From: Oscillibacter sp.
GTDB taxonomy: Bacteria > Bacillota > Clostridia > Oscillospirales > Oscillospiraceae
Length of the DNA stretch: 64,000 nt
Direction of reading: 5' to 3'
Assembly (NCBI RefSeq): GCF_028693505.1
Contig: NZ_JAQUVF010000006.1
Location: 19,713 to 83,712 of the forward strand
Positions 17,123 through 25,185 of the stretch are shown one piece after another (within the stretch, counting starts at the first letter, position 1; every line of letters starts with the position of its first letter). Below the pieces are notes generated by a model, which saw nothing but the letters and a program-made list of their open reading frames with translations, ran no database searches and was not told the DNA's origin. Position numbers and translations under genes: made by a program.

Positions 17123-18247
17123 ATGGCATTTGGATTGGAAACCGGTCCCGATACCGTTGTCAATATCAAGGTCATCGGCGTGGGCGGCGGCGGAAACAAT
17201 GTGGTCAACCGTATGGTCCGCTCTGGGACAAAGGGCGTGGACTTTGTCGCCGTGAACACCGATAAGCAGGCTCTGAATATTTCCAACGCTACTTACAAAA
17301 TTCAAATCGGTGAAAAGCTGACCCACGGGCAGGGCGCCGGCTCCGACCCGGAGGTGGGCCGCAAGTCCGCCGAGGAAAGCCGCAACCAGATCGCGAAGGC
17401 CCTGGAGGACACCGACATGGTGTTCATTACCGCCGGTATGGGTGGCGGCACCGGCACCGGCGGCGCGCCCATCGTGGCGGAGATCGCCAAGGAGATGGAC
17501 ATCCTTACCGTGGCCGTCGTCACCAAGCCCTTCGGGTTTGAAGGCCCCCGCCGGATGCGCTCCGCCAACAGCGGCATCGCCGAGCTTCAGGAAAAGGTGG
17601 ACTCGCTGGTCATCATCCCCAATGACCGGCTGAAGTTTGCCACCGACCAGAAAATCACCTTTGCCAACGCTTTTGAAATTGCCGACGATGTGCTGCGTCA
17701 GGCGGTGCAGTCCATTTCCGACCTGATCCGGGATACCGGCTTCATCAACCTGGACTTTGCCGACGTGACGGCCATCATGAAAAATGCCGGCATGGCCCAC
17801 ATGGGCGTGGGCCGGGCAGCCGGAAAGGGCAAGGCCGAGGAAGCCGCCAAGATGGCAATTTCCAGCCCGCTGCTGGAGACCTCCATCGAGGGGGCCAAGG
17901 GCGTGCTCATCAATATTACCGGCTCCATGGATATCGGGCTGGAGGAAGTGGAGCAGGCGGCAAGTCTGGTACAGGCCGCCGTCCATCCGGATGCCCTCAC
18001 CATTTTCGGCGCCACCTTCGACGAGACGCTGGACGACGAGATCCGCGTCACCGTCATTGCCACCGGTTTTGACAAGGTGCCGGAGGAGCTGCCGAAGATT
18101 TCCAAGACCGCGCCCGCTGCCGCCGCGGTACAGTCGGCCCCTCCCGAGCTGGTGCCCTTGAAGGAAGAGGACGTGCCCAAGCCCGAAGAGGACGATGACG
18201 ACGTGTTTGGCGAGATCCTCAAAATTTTTAACAAACGCGACGATTGA
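17123..18247 (+). CDS. ftsZ: Cell division GTPase FtsZ
   Basis: The start at 17123 follows GGAGG with 7-bp spacing and gives 374 residues. The tubulin-type G box [15 protein letters not shown] is present near residue 103, with [13 protein letters not shown] near the N-terminus, NTDKQAL and the T7 loop region [16 protein letters not shown] flexible acidic linker ([12 protein letters not shown]) leads to the C-terminal peptide [11 protein letters not shown], the usual docking tail for FtsZ partners. No ftsA lies next to it, so another membrane anchor such as SepF may be used (inference). Confidence 0.97.
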   Translation: MAFGLETGPDTVVNIKVIGVGGGGNNVVNRMVRSGTKGVDFVAVNTDKQALNISNATYKIQIGEKLTHGQGAGSDPEVGRKSAEESRNQIAKALEDTDMVFITAGMGGGTGTGGAPIVAEIAKEMDILTVAVVTKPFGFEGPRRMRSANSGIAELQEKVDSLVIIPNDRLKFATDQKITFANAFEIADDVLRQAVQSISDLIRDTGFINLDFADVTAIMKNAGMAHMGVGRAAGKGKAEEAAKMAISSPLLETSIEGAKGVLINITGSMDIGLEEVEQAASLVQAAVHPDALTIFGATFDETLDDEIRVTVIATGFDKVPEELPKISKTAPAAAAVQSAPPELVPLKEEDVPKPEEDDDDVFGEILKIFNKRDD

Positions 18248-18256
18248 AAATCATGG

Positions 18257-18293
18257 AAGTTCCCGCAGGTTTTTGCCTGCGGGAACTTTTTTT
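18257..18293 (+). terminator. ftsZ terminator
   Basis: A 13-bp stem (AAGTTCCCGCAGG and complement) with a 6-nt loop is followed by a long T-run. Confidence 0.9.
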
Positions 18294-18425
18294 CGCCCGC
18301 AGTGCGTCGCAGGCGCTCTTTTCCATGGCGGCGCTGCCGCTTTTTGCATGGCGTGCTTTTTTGACTTTGGCAGAAGATAAGCTCGCCGGTATGGACCGGC
18401 AAAATTTTTGAAAGGGGTGATCGGA

Positions 18426-19466
18426 TTGTATGAACTTGTGGAAAACGCAAAGCGGCTGCTGCGGGGCGGAGCGGCACTGGCATTGGCGTTTTTGTTGTGC
18501 GCCGGCCCCATGGCGGGCGCCGCAGAGGTGATTCCCGGCGGCGCTGACCCATCCGCCCGCATGTTGATCCCGGTGGGGCATACGGTGGGCATCAAGCTGT
18601 TTTCGAGGGGTGTTCTGGTGGTAAAGCTGTCTGATGGCGGTACCCCCGCGAAGGAGTGCGGCCTTAAGACGGGCGACGTCATCGTCAAATGCGGCGGCGT
18701 AACCGTCAGCTCCACGGAGCAGTTTCAGTCCCTGCTGCAAAAGGGCGGCGAAACGGTTACAAATTTACAGGTGCGGCGAGGCAGCGAAAATATGACGCTC
18801 TCCGTGGAACCGGAGCAAAACGAGCAGGGAACCTACTCCATCGGCGCCTGGATTCGAGACAGCATGGCGGGCATCGGCACGATGACCTATTATGACCCCG
18901 CTACCGGCGCTTTCGGCGCCTTGGGCCACGGTATCACCGACACGGATACGGCGCTGCTGATGCCTTTCGCCTCCGGGTCCATTCTGCCTTCCACCGTCAA
19001 AGCGGTGAAGAAGGGCGCTGCCGGAGAAGCCGGAGAGCTGCGGGGTGACTTCGATCTCACAACGGATCTGGGCAGCTTAAACGCCAACACGGCAAACGGA
19101 ATTTTCGGAAGTCTCCCCGGGGACACGGAAACCTGGCAGTCGGGTGTGGCGCTGCCCGTGGCTTCCGCCGGGGAAGTGAAGGAAGGCCCCGCCACCATCC
19201 TCTCCAACGTGGAGGGAGATACGGTGCAGAGCTACGACGTTGAAATTTTGAAGGTACTGCCCGATGCAGCCGACAGCCGGAATATGGTGATCTCCGTGAC
19301 GGACCCGGACCTGATCGCCGCCACCGGCGGCATTGTGCAGGGCATGTCCGGCAGTCCTATTTTGCAAAACGGAAAACTGGTGGGCGCGGTGACTCACGTT
19401 TTATTAAACGATCCGACTAAAGGATATGGAATTTTCATTGAAAATATGCTGAGCGCGGCGAATTAA
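18426..19466 (+). CDS. spoIVB: SpoIVB serine peptidase
   Basis: The TTG at 18426 is taken as the start because AAAGGGG lies 8 bp upstream; GTG at 18417 and TTG at 18408 are also open. The protein has about 346 residues. A membrane or signal segment (LALAFLLCAGPMAGAAE) is followed by a PDZ domain (TPAKECGLKTGDVIVKCGG) and the S55 peptidase domain with GALGHGITD (catalytic His) and IVQGMSGSPIL (catalytic Ser). Known role: secreted from the forespore, it cleaves SpoIVFA to trigger sigma-K activation in the mother cell. The spoIVB/spo0A neighbourhood is conserved in spore formers, here with a Nudix gene inserted on the other strand. Confidence 0.93.
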   Translation: MYELVENAKRLLRGGAALALAFLLCAGPMAGAAEVIPGGADPSARMLIPVGHTVGIKLFSRGVLVVKLSDGGTPAKECGLKTGDVIVKCGGVTVSSTEQFQSLLQKGGETVTNLQVRRGSENMTLSVEPEQNEQGTYSIGAWIRDSMAGIGTMTYYDPATGAFGALGHGITDTDTALLMPFASGSILPSTVKAVKKGAAGEAGELRGDFDLTTDLGSLNANTANGIFGSLPGDTETWQSGVALPVASAGEVKEGPATILSNVEGDTVQSYDVEILKVLPDAADSRNMVISVTDPDLIAATGGIVQGMSGSPILQNGKLVGAVTHVLLNDPTKGYGIFIENMLSAAN

Positions 19467-19471
19467 TGGCA

Positions 19472-19503
19472 AAAACGGCGGACCCAGCGGTCCGCCGTTT
19501 TTT
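19472..19503 (+). terminator. spoIVB terminator (bidirectional)
   Basis: The stem AAAACGGCGGACC/GGTCCGCCGTTTT has a 4-nt loop and T-runs on either strand, so it can also serve the converging Nudix gene. Confidence 0.88.
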
Positions 19504-19556
19504 AAAAATTTCTGTATGTGGCCGCGTTCCAATTTCGTCCGTGGGGGTGGGAAGGC

Positions 19557-20129
19557 TCACTCCGCCGGCAGGAAATTCACCAGCTTTTCGTTTAATTTTT
19601 TATAAATCCGCTCGCGAAACCATGGCTCGGAGGACGCCGCCACAGCATCCTCGGGAGAAAACCAGCCGATGCGGCTGTTTTCATCGCTCTTGCAGTGAAT
19701 CACCGCTTTGGGACTCGCCTCCAGCAGATAGGTGACATTCAAATGCAGATGGGAAGAGACGTAGACGCCCTGCTTTTCATGACCATCCACGGAAAGAATT
19801 TCCAAAGAATAAATATTGTCGGACACCGGACGGACTTCCGTAAGGCCGCTTTCCTCCCGCACCTCCCGCATGGCGGCAAAGAGCAGATCCCGGTCTCCGT
19901 CGGCATGGCCGCCCAGCCACGCCCAGGAGTGGTACAAATTGTGATAAGCCAGCAAAACCTGCTTGCGGTCAGGACTCACCACCCAGGCCGAGGCCGTCAG
20001 GTGAGCGGCCGGGTTTTCTCTGGTAAAAAGCGCTTCGCCGCTTTTCAGCCGCCGCAGTATCTCGCGGCAATCCCGCTGCTCCTGTTCGTTCCACGGTAAG
20101 TATGCTTCCAGCGCTGATCGTAAATCCAT
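19557..20129 (-). CDS. Nudix hydrolase
   Basis: The ATG at 20129, preceded by AAAGGA, gives 190 residues; an upstream extension to 20165 is less likely. The Nudix box is GHADGDRDLLFAAMREVREESGL near residue 81. The REVREESGL half is perfect, but the usual Glu between the Gly and the REVREE helix is Arg here. Family members hydrolyse nucleoside diphosphates linked to another moiety; the substrate cannot be told. It is inserted between spoIVB and spo0A and faces the other way. Confidence 0.82.
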   Translation of the reverse strand: MDLRSALEAYLPWNEQEQRDCREILRRLKSGEALFTRENPAAHLTASAWVVSPDRKQVLLAYHNLYHSWAWLGGHADGDRDLLFAAMREVREESGLTEVRPVSDNIYSLEILSVDGHEKQGVYVSSHLHLNVTYLLEASPKAVIHCKSDENSRIGWFSPEDAVAASSEPWFRERIYKKLNEKLVNFLPAE

Positions 20130-20241
20130 GGCTCGGATTCCTTTCTGATAAAGTATTCGCATCATATCATATTTTTTCCTGAATGAAAAGCACTTTGCGC
20201 AAACCCTTGGGAGCCGGGGGGTTTCGGTGTCCCAAAAAAGC

Positions 20242-20248
20242 TGTCGAA
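20242..20248 (+). promoter_or_regulatory. Candidate Spo0A box upstream of spo0A
   Basis: TGTCGAA, the core 0A box, lies about 140 bp upstream of spo0A, where autoregulation is known in other spore formers. A 7-mer occurs by chance every 8 kb or so on two strands, so position is the main argument. Confidence 0.45.
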
Positions 20249-20397
20249 TGATTTATGGAATAATTTGGGAATCACATCTTGAAAAATGTGTAATTTTATG
20301 CTAGTTTATAGAAAACGTGATTTGAAGCTTCATGAATCCGTCGTAAATCGAAATTTCTGGAAAAAGGACAGGGTATAACATAGACAACAGGAAAACG

Positions 20398-21147
20398 GTG
20401 CTGCTGGCAGACGCCAATGAGGAATTCCGCACCATGCTGCGGGAAGCCATCGAGAAATCCGGAGAATTTACCGTGGTGGGGACCACAGGAGATGGGATGG
20501 AAGCGCTGGAGCTGATTGCCCAGCACAAGCCGCAGTTGCTGGTGCTGGATGTGGTATTGCCCGGTCTGGATGGATTGGGTGTTCTGCGGCAGCTGAAGGC
20601 GCGGGAAGGGGACCAGCCCAAGGCAATTCTGCTTTCCGCTTTTTGTACGGATCGGGTGCTGGCGGAGGCCGGCGAGCTGGCTGTCAGCTATTTTCTCCCC
20701 AAGCCCTGTGAGGTGAACGCGCTGCTGGACCGGATGCAGATGGCTTTCGGTCAGCCCACGACGCCGGAGGAGAAGAACGCGTCGCTGAAAAATCTGGTCA
20801 CCTCCGTCATCCACGAGATCGGCGTGCCCGCCCATATCAAGGGATACCAGTACCTGCGGGAGGCCATCATGATCGCCGTGAACGACATGGACGTCATCAA
20901 CGCCGTGACGAAGGTCCTCTATCCGGAAGTGGCAAAGCGCTTTTCCACAACGCCGTCCCGGGTGGAGCGGGCAATCCGCCATGCCATCGAGGTGGCTTGG
21001 GACCGGGGCGATCTGGAGACGCTGCAAAAGTATTTCGGTTACACAGTTTCCAACGCCAAGGGCAAACCCACCAACTCGGAGTTCATCGCCATGATCGCCG
21101 ACCGACTGGTGCTGGAGCAGCGCAACGGCCGGGGAATGACGGTTTAA
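20398..21147 (+). CDS. spo0A: Stage 0 sporulation protein A
   Basis: The master response regulator of sporulation. The coordinates use the first canonical codon (GTG), giving 249 residues. The true start is more likely the ATA at 20380: the in-frame [15 protein letters not shown] aligns with Spo0A N-termini, AAAAAGGACAGGG is placed correctly, and the phospho-acceptor in [13 protein letters not shown] then becomes D57, next to D56 of B. subtilis. The receiver also has S in AILLSAF and K in FLPKP. One acidic pocket residue is missing: ADAN replaces ADDN. The C-terminal DNA-binding domain is typical, with [19 protein letters not shown] and [14 protein letters not shown]. Spo0A binds TGTCGAA boxes when phosphorylated. 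Confidence 0.94.
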   Translation: MLLADANEEFRTMLREAIEKSGEFTVVGTTGDGMEALELIAQHKPQLLVLDVVLPGLDGLGVLRQLKAREGDQPKAILLSAFCTDRVLAEAGELAVSYFLPKPCEVNALLDRMQMAFGQPTTPEEKNASLKNLVTSVIHEIGVPAHIKGYQYLREAIMIAVNDMDVINAVTKVLYPEVAKRFSTTPSRVERAIRHAIEVAWDRGDLETLQKYFGYTVSNAKGKPTNSEFIAMIADRLVLEQRNGRGMTV

Positions 21148-21167
21148 GCGGGATCGGCAGTTAACAT

Positions 21168-21197
21168 AAAAAGGAGAGGCGCGGCCTCTCCTTTTTT
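21168..21197. terminator. Bidirectional terminator between spo0A and the DUF2812 gene
   Basis: The stem AAAAAGGAGAGGC/GCCTCTCCTTTTTT has a 3-nt loop and T-runs on both strands. Confidence 0.88.
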
Positions 21198-22581
21198 ATG
21201 CGGCTTTCAGCCGCGTCGCCGCCAGAGCCATTTGGGCCGGGGTAGGCTCCCAGTTGAAGCGAATCTGCGCCAGACGGTCCGGCCAGCAGACCAGATAGAC
21301 ATTCTCCGGCGTGTCTCCCCGCTGAAAGCGGAAGGCCCGCTCCGCCTGCCACGCCTCGGCGGGCACCCCTTCCCAGCTGTTGGGAGCATCCGGATCGGAG
21401 TGGCGCTCCGCCTTGGATAGATATTCCTTGAGGGCCAAATCCAGAAGCGCCGGAAGATCGGTCTCCACGATTTCGTAATGCACTTCCGGTGCACCCGTGT
21501 CGCCCAGCCGGTGCTCCTGGGCATACTCCCTGCGCCACATCAAGGCGGTGCCTGCCTCCTCCGCCACCGTGGAGTAGCCGGGGTAATCCGTATCCATCAG
21601 GTCCTCCACGGTAAGGGGCAGCGCGTCGTGGTAGACCTCCCAGGTCATGCCGTGCCATTCATAGGTTTCCGCCGGGGGATGGTCGTCCAGAGCGCCGAGG
21701 CGGCTCAGGCGGACGACGCCAAATACCACCGCGCCCATCAGGACAAAGGACAGCAGGAAGCAGGACCCCAGCGTGACGGCCCGGTTCACGGCGGCGGAGA
21801 CCCGCTTTCGCTTGAGCAGGCTCTTTAGGAAATTGACTAAAAAAATCAGCAGGGCCATCCAAAGGATACTGGCGGCGGCGAAAAGCACCTCCCGCCGGGA
21901 GCGGAGAGACCAAAGCCAGCACCCAAGTCCCAGCCCCACAACTGCCAGCGCCCATCTCTGGAGACGATAGTGGCTGCGGGGAAGGGCCAGCGTGCGGCTG
22001 CGCTGCGCCGCGTCCACGGCCCGGCGGCGCCAGCGAAAGTAGCTCGAAAGCTCCAAAGAACAAAGCAGCAGCACCACAAGCCAGCAGGGAACGAGGAACA
22101 GCGAGGTGGGTGCGGTGAAAAAATCAACGGGGCGGCTATGGAACTGCTGTACCTGCATTCCCAGTTGAAACAGGGAGAGCAGCAGCAAAATCACCTGTCC
22201 CGGCAGGTAGTTTTTTTTCATGGCCCGGTGAATGTTTTGAAGCTGCACCGCCGCGTCCGTCTCAATGGGGACCGCCGATTGTGCGTGGGTGCAAAAAATT
22301 TGCATCTGGGCGGAGCGTGTCACCAGCTCCCAGCCCGCTTCGGCGCAGTAGTCCTGCAAAACCGTCTCATTCTCGCTGGGGGCCGGGTCAAATTCCGAGG
22401 CCTGCGCAAAATAGGTGACGGAAAAGCGGACGGCGGCAGGCTCCGTCCGCCGGTACTGCCAGCCCAGCGCCCCGATCCGCTCCAGCATCCAGCCCCTGGC
22501 CGCCATGGTCTCCAGATGGGCTGCGATGCCCGCAAAATCATAAAAGGAGAAGGCTATCCACTCTCGTTTGGTATTCCTCAT
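21196..22581 (-). CDS. DUF2812 membrane protein
   Basis: The protein has 461 residues. The N-terminus KREWIAFSFYDFAGIAAHLETMAARGWMLE and the following WQYRRTEPAAVRFSVTYF are the DUF2812 domain. Four or so membrane helices follow (about residues 128-145, 155-175, 212-245 and 285-305), and the C-terminal half, with alternating charged stretches, probably lies outside. The function is unknown. Its start overlaps the PadR gene stop by 4 bp; PadR-DUF2812 pairs are common in Clostridia and the regulator probably controls this membrane protein. Confidence 0.82.
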   Translation of the reverse strand: MRNTKREWIAFSFYDFAGIAAHLETMAARGWMLERIGALGWQYRRTEPAAVRFSVTYFAQASEFDPAPSENETVLQDYCAEAGWELVTRSAQMQIFCTHAQSAVPIETDAAVQLQNIHRAMKKNYLPGQVILLLLSLFQLGMQVQQFHSRPVDFFTAPTSLFLVPCWLVVLLLCSLELSSYFRWRRRAVDAAQRSRTLALPRSHYRLQRWALAVVGLGLGCWLWSLRSRREVLFAAASILWMALLIFLVNFLKSLLKRKRVSAAVNRAVTLGSCFLLSFVLMGAVVFGVVRLSRLGALDDHPPAETYEWHGMTWEVYHDALPLTVEDLMDTDYPGYSTVAEEAGTALMWRREYAQEHRLGDTGAPEVHYEIVETDLPALLDLALKEYLSKAERHSDPDAPNSWEGVPAEAWQAERAFRFQRGDTPENVYLVCWPDRLAQIRFNWEPTPAQMALAATRLKAA

Positions 22582-22904
22582 GGTTCCTGCCTTTCTGTGC
22601 CTGTACAGGCTTCATAGTCCGTCGCCACCCGGAGCAGACGCCGATATTCCTCTTCCAGCGCGGCCTGCCCCACCGGGGTGAGGACATAGCTGCGCTTTCG
22701 GCCCTCCACCTTCGTCTCGCGGATCATGCCCGCCTGCAAAAAGCTCTCCAGCAAATTATACAGCGTCCCCGGCCCCACGGCCACCCGGCCCGCCGTCAGG
22801 GCGTCCACCCGGGCCATGATGTCCGCGCCGCACTGTTCCTGGCGCAGACAGAGGAGAATGTAAAACATCTGCTCTGTCAGCGTCTGAAATTTCTCCCGCG
22901 CCAC
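22578..22904 (-). CDS. PadR-family transcriptional regulator
   Basis: The GTG start at 22904 follows AAGGCGGT. The 108-residue protein has the PadR winged helix: LTEQMFYILLCLRQEQCGADIM, then GPGTLYNLLESFLQAGMIRE (recognition helix region) and KRSYVLTPVGQAALEEE (wing and C-terminal helix). PadR proteins act as dimers that sense small molecules or membrane stress. It is cotranscribed with the DUF2812 gene from a promoter whose spacer carries a palindromic site. Confidence 0.9.
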   Translation of the reverse strand: MAREKFQTLTEQMFYILLCLRQEQCGADIMARVDALTAGRVAVGPGTLYNLLESFLQAGMIRETKVEGRKRSYVLTPVGQAALEEEYRRLLRVATDYEACTGTERQEP

Positions 22905-22922
22905 CCCACGTCACCGCCTTCT

Positions 22923-22976
22923 ATATCGAATATCGCTATTACGGTTTATTGTATAATCGAATATCGATATTGTCAA
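22923..22976 (-). promoter_or_regulatory. padR promoter with repeated operator-like site
   Basis: On the minus strand TTGACA and TACAAT are 17 bp apart. The spacer contains AATATCGATATT, and ATCGAATATCG is repeated at 22925-22935 and 22956-22966, giving two similar sites 31 bp apart. These are the likely PadR binding sites. Confidence 0.65.
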
Positions 22977-23050
22977 GAGAAAACCTTGTATTTTTGGAAT
23001 ATCTATGCTATTGTGGACAAAAATAATGACAGGTAAGGAGAAATGGAACG

Positions 23051-23314
23051 ATGACGATTTCCTTTCGGCCCAAGGGCGTTTGCTCGCAGGAAATGCAGGT
23101 GGAGGTGGACGACGGGGGCGTGATCCGCGACCTGCGGATTTTGGGCGGATGCAGCGGTAATTTACAGGGGATCGCGGCCTTGGTGCGGGATATGCCTGCT
23201 CAGGAGGCGATTCGCCGGTTGAAGGGGATCCGCTGTGGCTTTAAAAGCACCTCCTGCCCGGACCAGCTGGCACAGGGGCTGGAGAAAATTTTGAGCGAAG
23301 CGGGCAAAGCGTGA
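23051..23314 (+). CDS. TSCPD-domain protein (TIGR03905-like)
   Basis: The 87-residue protein contains the name-giving TSCPDQLA motif at about residue 68, with CSQEM, GGCSGNLQG and GIRCGFKS. The conserved cysteines resemble the C-terminal domain of adenosylcobalamin-dependent ribonucleotide reductases, and the stand-alone version is widespread in Clostridia with unknown function. The RBS AAGGAGAAATGGAACG is good. It stands alone between the padR promoter and a terminator. Confidence 0.85.
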   Translation: MTISFRPKGVCSQEMQVEVDDGGVIRDLRILGGCSGNLQGIAALVRDMPAQEAIRRLKGIRCGFKSTSCPDQLAQGLEKILSEAGKA

Positions 23315-23317
23315 GAG

Positions 23318-23352
23318 AAACCGGCCTGCGCTGCGGCGCGGGCCGGTTTTGG
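23318..23352 (+). terminator. Terminator of the TSCPD gene
   Basis: AAACCGGCC pairs with GGCCGGTTT around a 14-nt loop, followed by TTTTGGTTT. Confidence 0.7.
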
Positions 23353-23439
23353 TTTCAGTAGACAAATTACGGGAATAATGATACACTGAAAATACAACCG
23401 GGATGCCGGCAGAAAACCGGGGAAAGTGCGGTTACAGAT

Positions 23440-24579
23440 ATGAAAATCGTATTGGTCATCGACCAGTTTGACGACGCCAACAACGGCACCACCATCAGCG
23501 CCCGCCGATTTGCCACGGCGCTGAAGGAGCACGGCAACGAGGTGCGGGTCATTGCCACCGGCAAGCCTGCGGATTATAAATACGCCGTTCGGCAGATGCG
23601 CTTTTTCCCCATTGTGGAGCAGTTGATCACCAGTCAGGGAATGCGGCTTGCCATTCCCAACCGCCACGTGTTTGAAAAGGCGGCGGCTTGGGCGGACGTG
23701 GTGCATTTTATGATGCCCTCGCCGCTGGCGGTCATGGGGCTGCGACATGTGGAAAAGTTGGGCATCCCCCACACGGCGGCCTTCCACTGCCAGCCGGAGA
23801 ATATCACCTTTACGCTCCACATGGGAAACAGCAAACGGGTGAATGATTTTGTGTATAACCGCTTTCGGGACACCTTTTTTAACCGCTTCACCCACATCCA
23901 CTGCCCCAGCAATATGATTGCCGGGCAGCTGCGCCAGCATGGCTACACCGCCCAGCTCCACGTGATCTCCAACGGCATCAGCCCGCAGTACGTCTATGGG
24001 AAAGGCCCCAAGGAGGACTGGATGGCGGGCAAGTTCAATGTGCTGATGGTGGGCCGCTACGCGGGAGAAAAGAGACAGGACGTGCTGATCGAGGCCTGCT
24101 GCAAAAGCCGCTACGCCGCGCAGATTCAGCTGATTCTGGCAGGCAAGGGCCCGCTGGAGAAAAAATACCGCAATCTTGCCCAGAAACTGCCCAATCCCAT
24201 CGTGATGGAGTTTTACGAGCCTTCCCGCCTGCTGGAGATTTTGCATATGGCGGATTTGTACGTGCACACCTCCGACGCCGAGATCGAGGCCATGAGCTGT
24301 ATGGAGGCATTTGCCTGCGGCCTGGTGCCGGTCATCGCCAACTCGCCCCGCTCCGCAACGCCCCAGTTTGCATTGGATGAGCAGAGCCTGTTTCCCGCCG
24401 GGGACAGCGCGGCGTTGGCGGAACGGATCGACTGGTGGTTTGAGCATCCCGCAGAGCGCTCCGAGATGGAGCGCCGTTACGCCGAACACGCCAAAGCGTA
24501 TGCGCTGGAAGCGTCTATCGAGCAGACGGAGGAAATGTTCCGTCTGGCAATTGCGGAACAGAAGCAAAAAAGAGATTAA
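23440..24579 (+). CDS. Glycosyltransferase family 4 protein
   Basis: The 379-residue protein has the GT-B fold. The N-terminal acceptor half starts MKIVLVIDQFDDANNGTT and has the ADVVHFMMPSP block. The C-terminal donor half has NVLMVGRYAGEKRQDVLIEA, LILAGKGPLEKKY and the EAMSCMEAFACGLVPV (EX7E-type) motif. The order resembles diacylglycerol glucosyltransferases that make membrane glycolipids in Firmicutes, but substrate assignment would be a guess. It is a single-gene unit with a terminator behind it. Confidence 0.85.
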   Translation: MKIVLVIDQFDDANNGTTISARRFATALKEHGNEVRVIATGKPADYKYAVRQMRFFPIVEQLITSQGMRLAIPNRHVFEKAAAWADVVHFMMPSPLAVMGLRHVEKLGIPHTAAFHCQPENITFTLHMGNSKRVNDFVYNRFRDTFFNRFTHIHCPSNMIAGQLRQHGYTAQLHVISNGISPQYVYGKGPKEDWMAGKFNVLMVGRYAGEKRQDVLIEACCKSRYAAQIQLILAGKGPLEKKYRNLAQKLPNPIVMEFYEPSRLLEILHMADLYVHTSDAEIEAMSCMEAFACGLVPVIANSPRSATPQFALDEQSLFPAGDSAALAERIDWWFEHPAERSEMERRYAEHAKAYALEASIEQTEEMFRLAIAEQKQKRD

Positions 24580-24584
24580 AAAGT

Positions 24585-24612
24585 AGCCGCCGGGGAACCG
24601 GCGGCTGTTTTT
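24585..24612 (+). terminator. Terminator of the glycosyltransferase gene
   Basis: The stem AGCCGCCGG/CCGGCGGCT has a GGAA loop and is followed by GTTTTTG. Confidence 0.85.
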
Positions 24613-24648
24613 GCGCATAGAATGGAGCAGCAATGCGAAAGCGGGATC

Positions 24649-24696
24649 ATCCGAGTCCGTTTGCAGCGCGGTACGTCCTGCGGGACGGACTCGGAT
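24649..24696 (+). other. Large hairpin in the cwlJ leader
   Basis: A perfect 12-bp stem (ATCCGAGTCCGT/ACGGACTCGGAT) encloses 24 nt that contain an inner GCAG/CTGC pairing. It lies 16 bp upstream of the cwlJ ribosome site and has no T-run, so it is not a terminator. Confidence 0.6.
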
Positions 24697-24726
24697 GGCC
24701 CTGGTTTGGCCAAGGAGGAAGAGACA

Positions 24727-25167
24727 ATGGCTTATTCCGACCGGGAATTGCTGGCGCGTTTAATCCAGTGTGAGGCAGGAGGAGAAGGAGAAACCGGGAT
24801 GAAGGCAGTGGCGGGTGTGGTCATGAACCGCGTCCATGCCAAGGGCGGGGAATATGCCCGGGTGGGCCAGGGCAGTATCCGCAACATCATCTTTCAGCCG
24901 TACCAATTCGTCTGCGCCAGTGAAACAGAACGCGGCGCCTACAATCCACAAAATATTTACAATATGCGGCCCGAACAAATCCACTACGATATCGCCGACT
25001 GGGCCATTGCGGGAAACCGGCTGCCGGACGTGGCGGAGTCCCTGTGGTTTTACAATCCCTTCGGCCCCAAGTGCCGGTCTCGCTTTCCGTCGGACGTGGG
25101 GTACTGGCAAACGAGAATCGGCGATCACTGCTTCTACAATCCGACCGATGCGTATTATAAGACTTAA
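24727..25167 (+). CDS. cwlJ: Spore cortex-lytic enzyme, CwlJ/SleB hydrolase family
   Basis: The start at 24727 follows AAGGAGGAA with ideal spacing and gives 146 residues, close to CwlJ (about 142) and lacking the signal peptide and peptidoglycan-binding domain of SleB. LLARLIQCEAGGEGETGMKAVAGVVMNRVH contains the catalytic Glu of the hydrolase-2 fold; FQPYQFVC and ESLWFYNP follow. Known role: CwlJ sits in the coat and degrades cortex during germination, and needs GerQ for its localisation. The next gene encodes a GerQ-like protein, which supports the CwlJ assignment. Confidence 0.88.
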   Translation: MAYSDRELLARLIQCEAGGEGETGMKAVAGVVMNRVHAKGGEYARVGQGSIRNIIFQPYQFVCASETERGAYNPQNIYNMRPEQIHYDIADWAIAGNRLPDVAESLWFYNPFGPKCRSRFPSDVGYWQTRIGDHCFYNPTDAYYKT

Positions 25168-25185
25168 AAAATGGAGAGGTGCATT

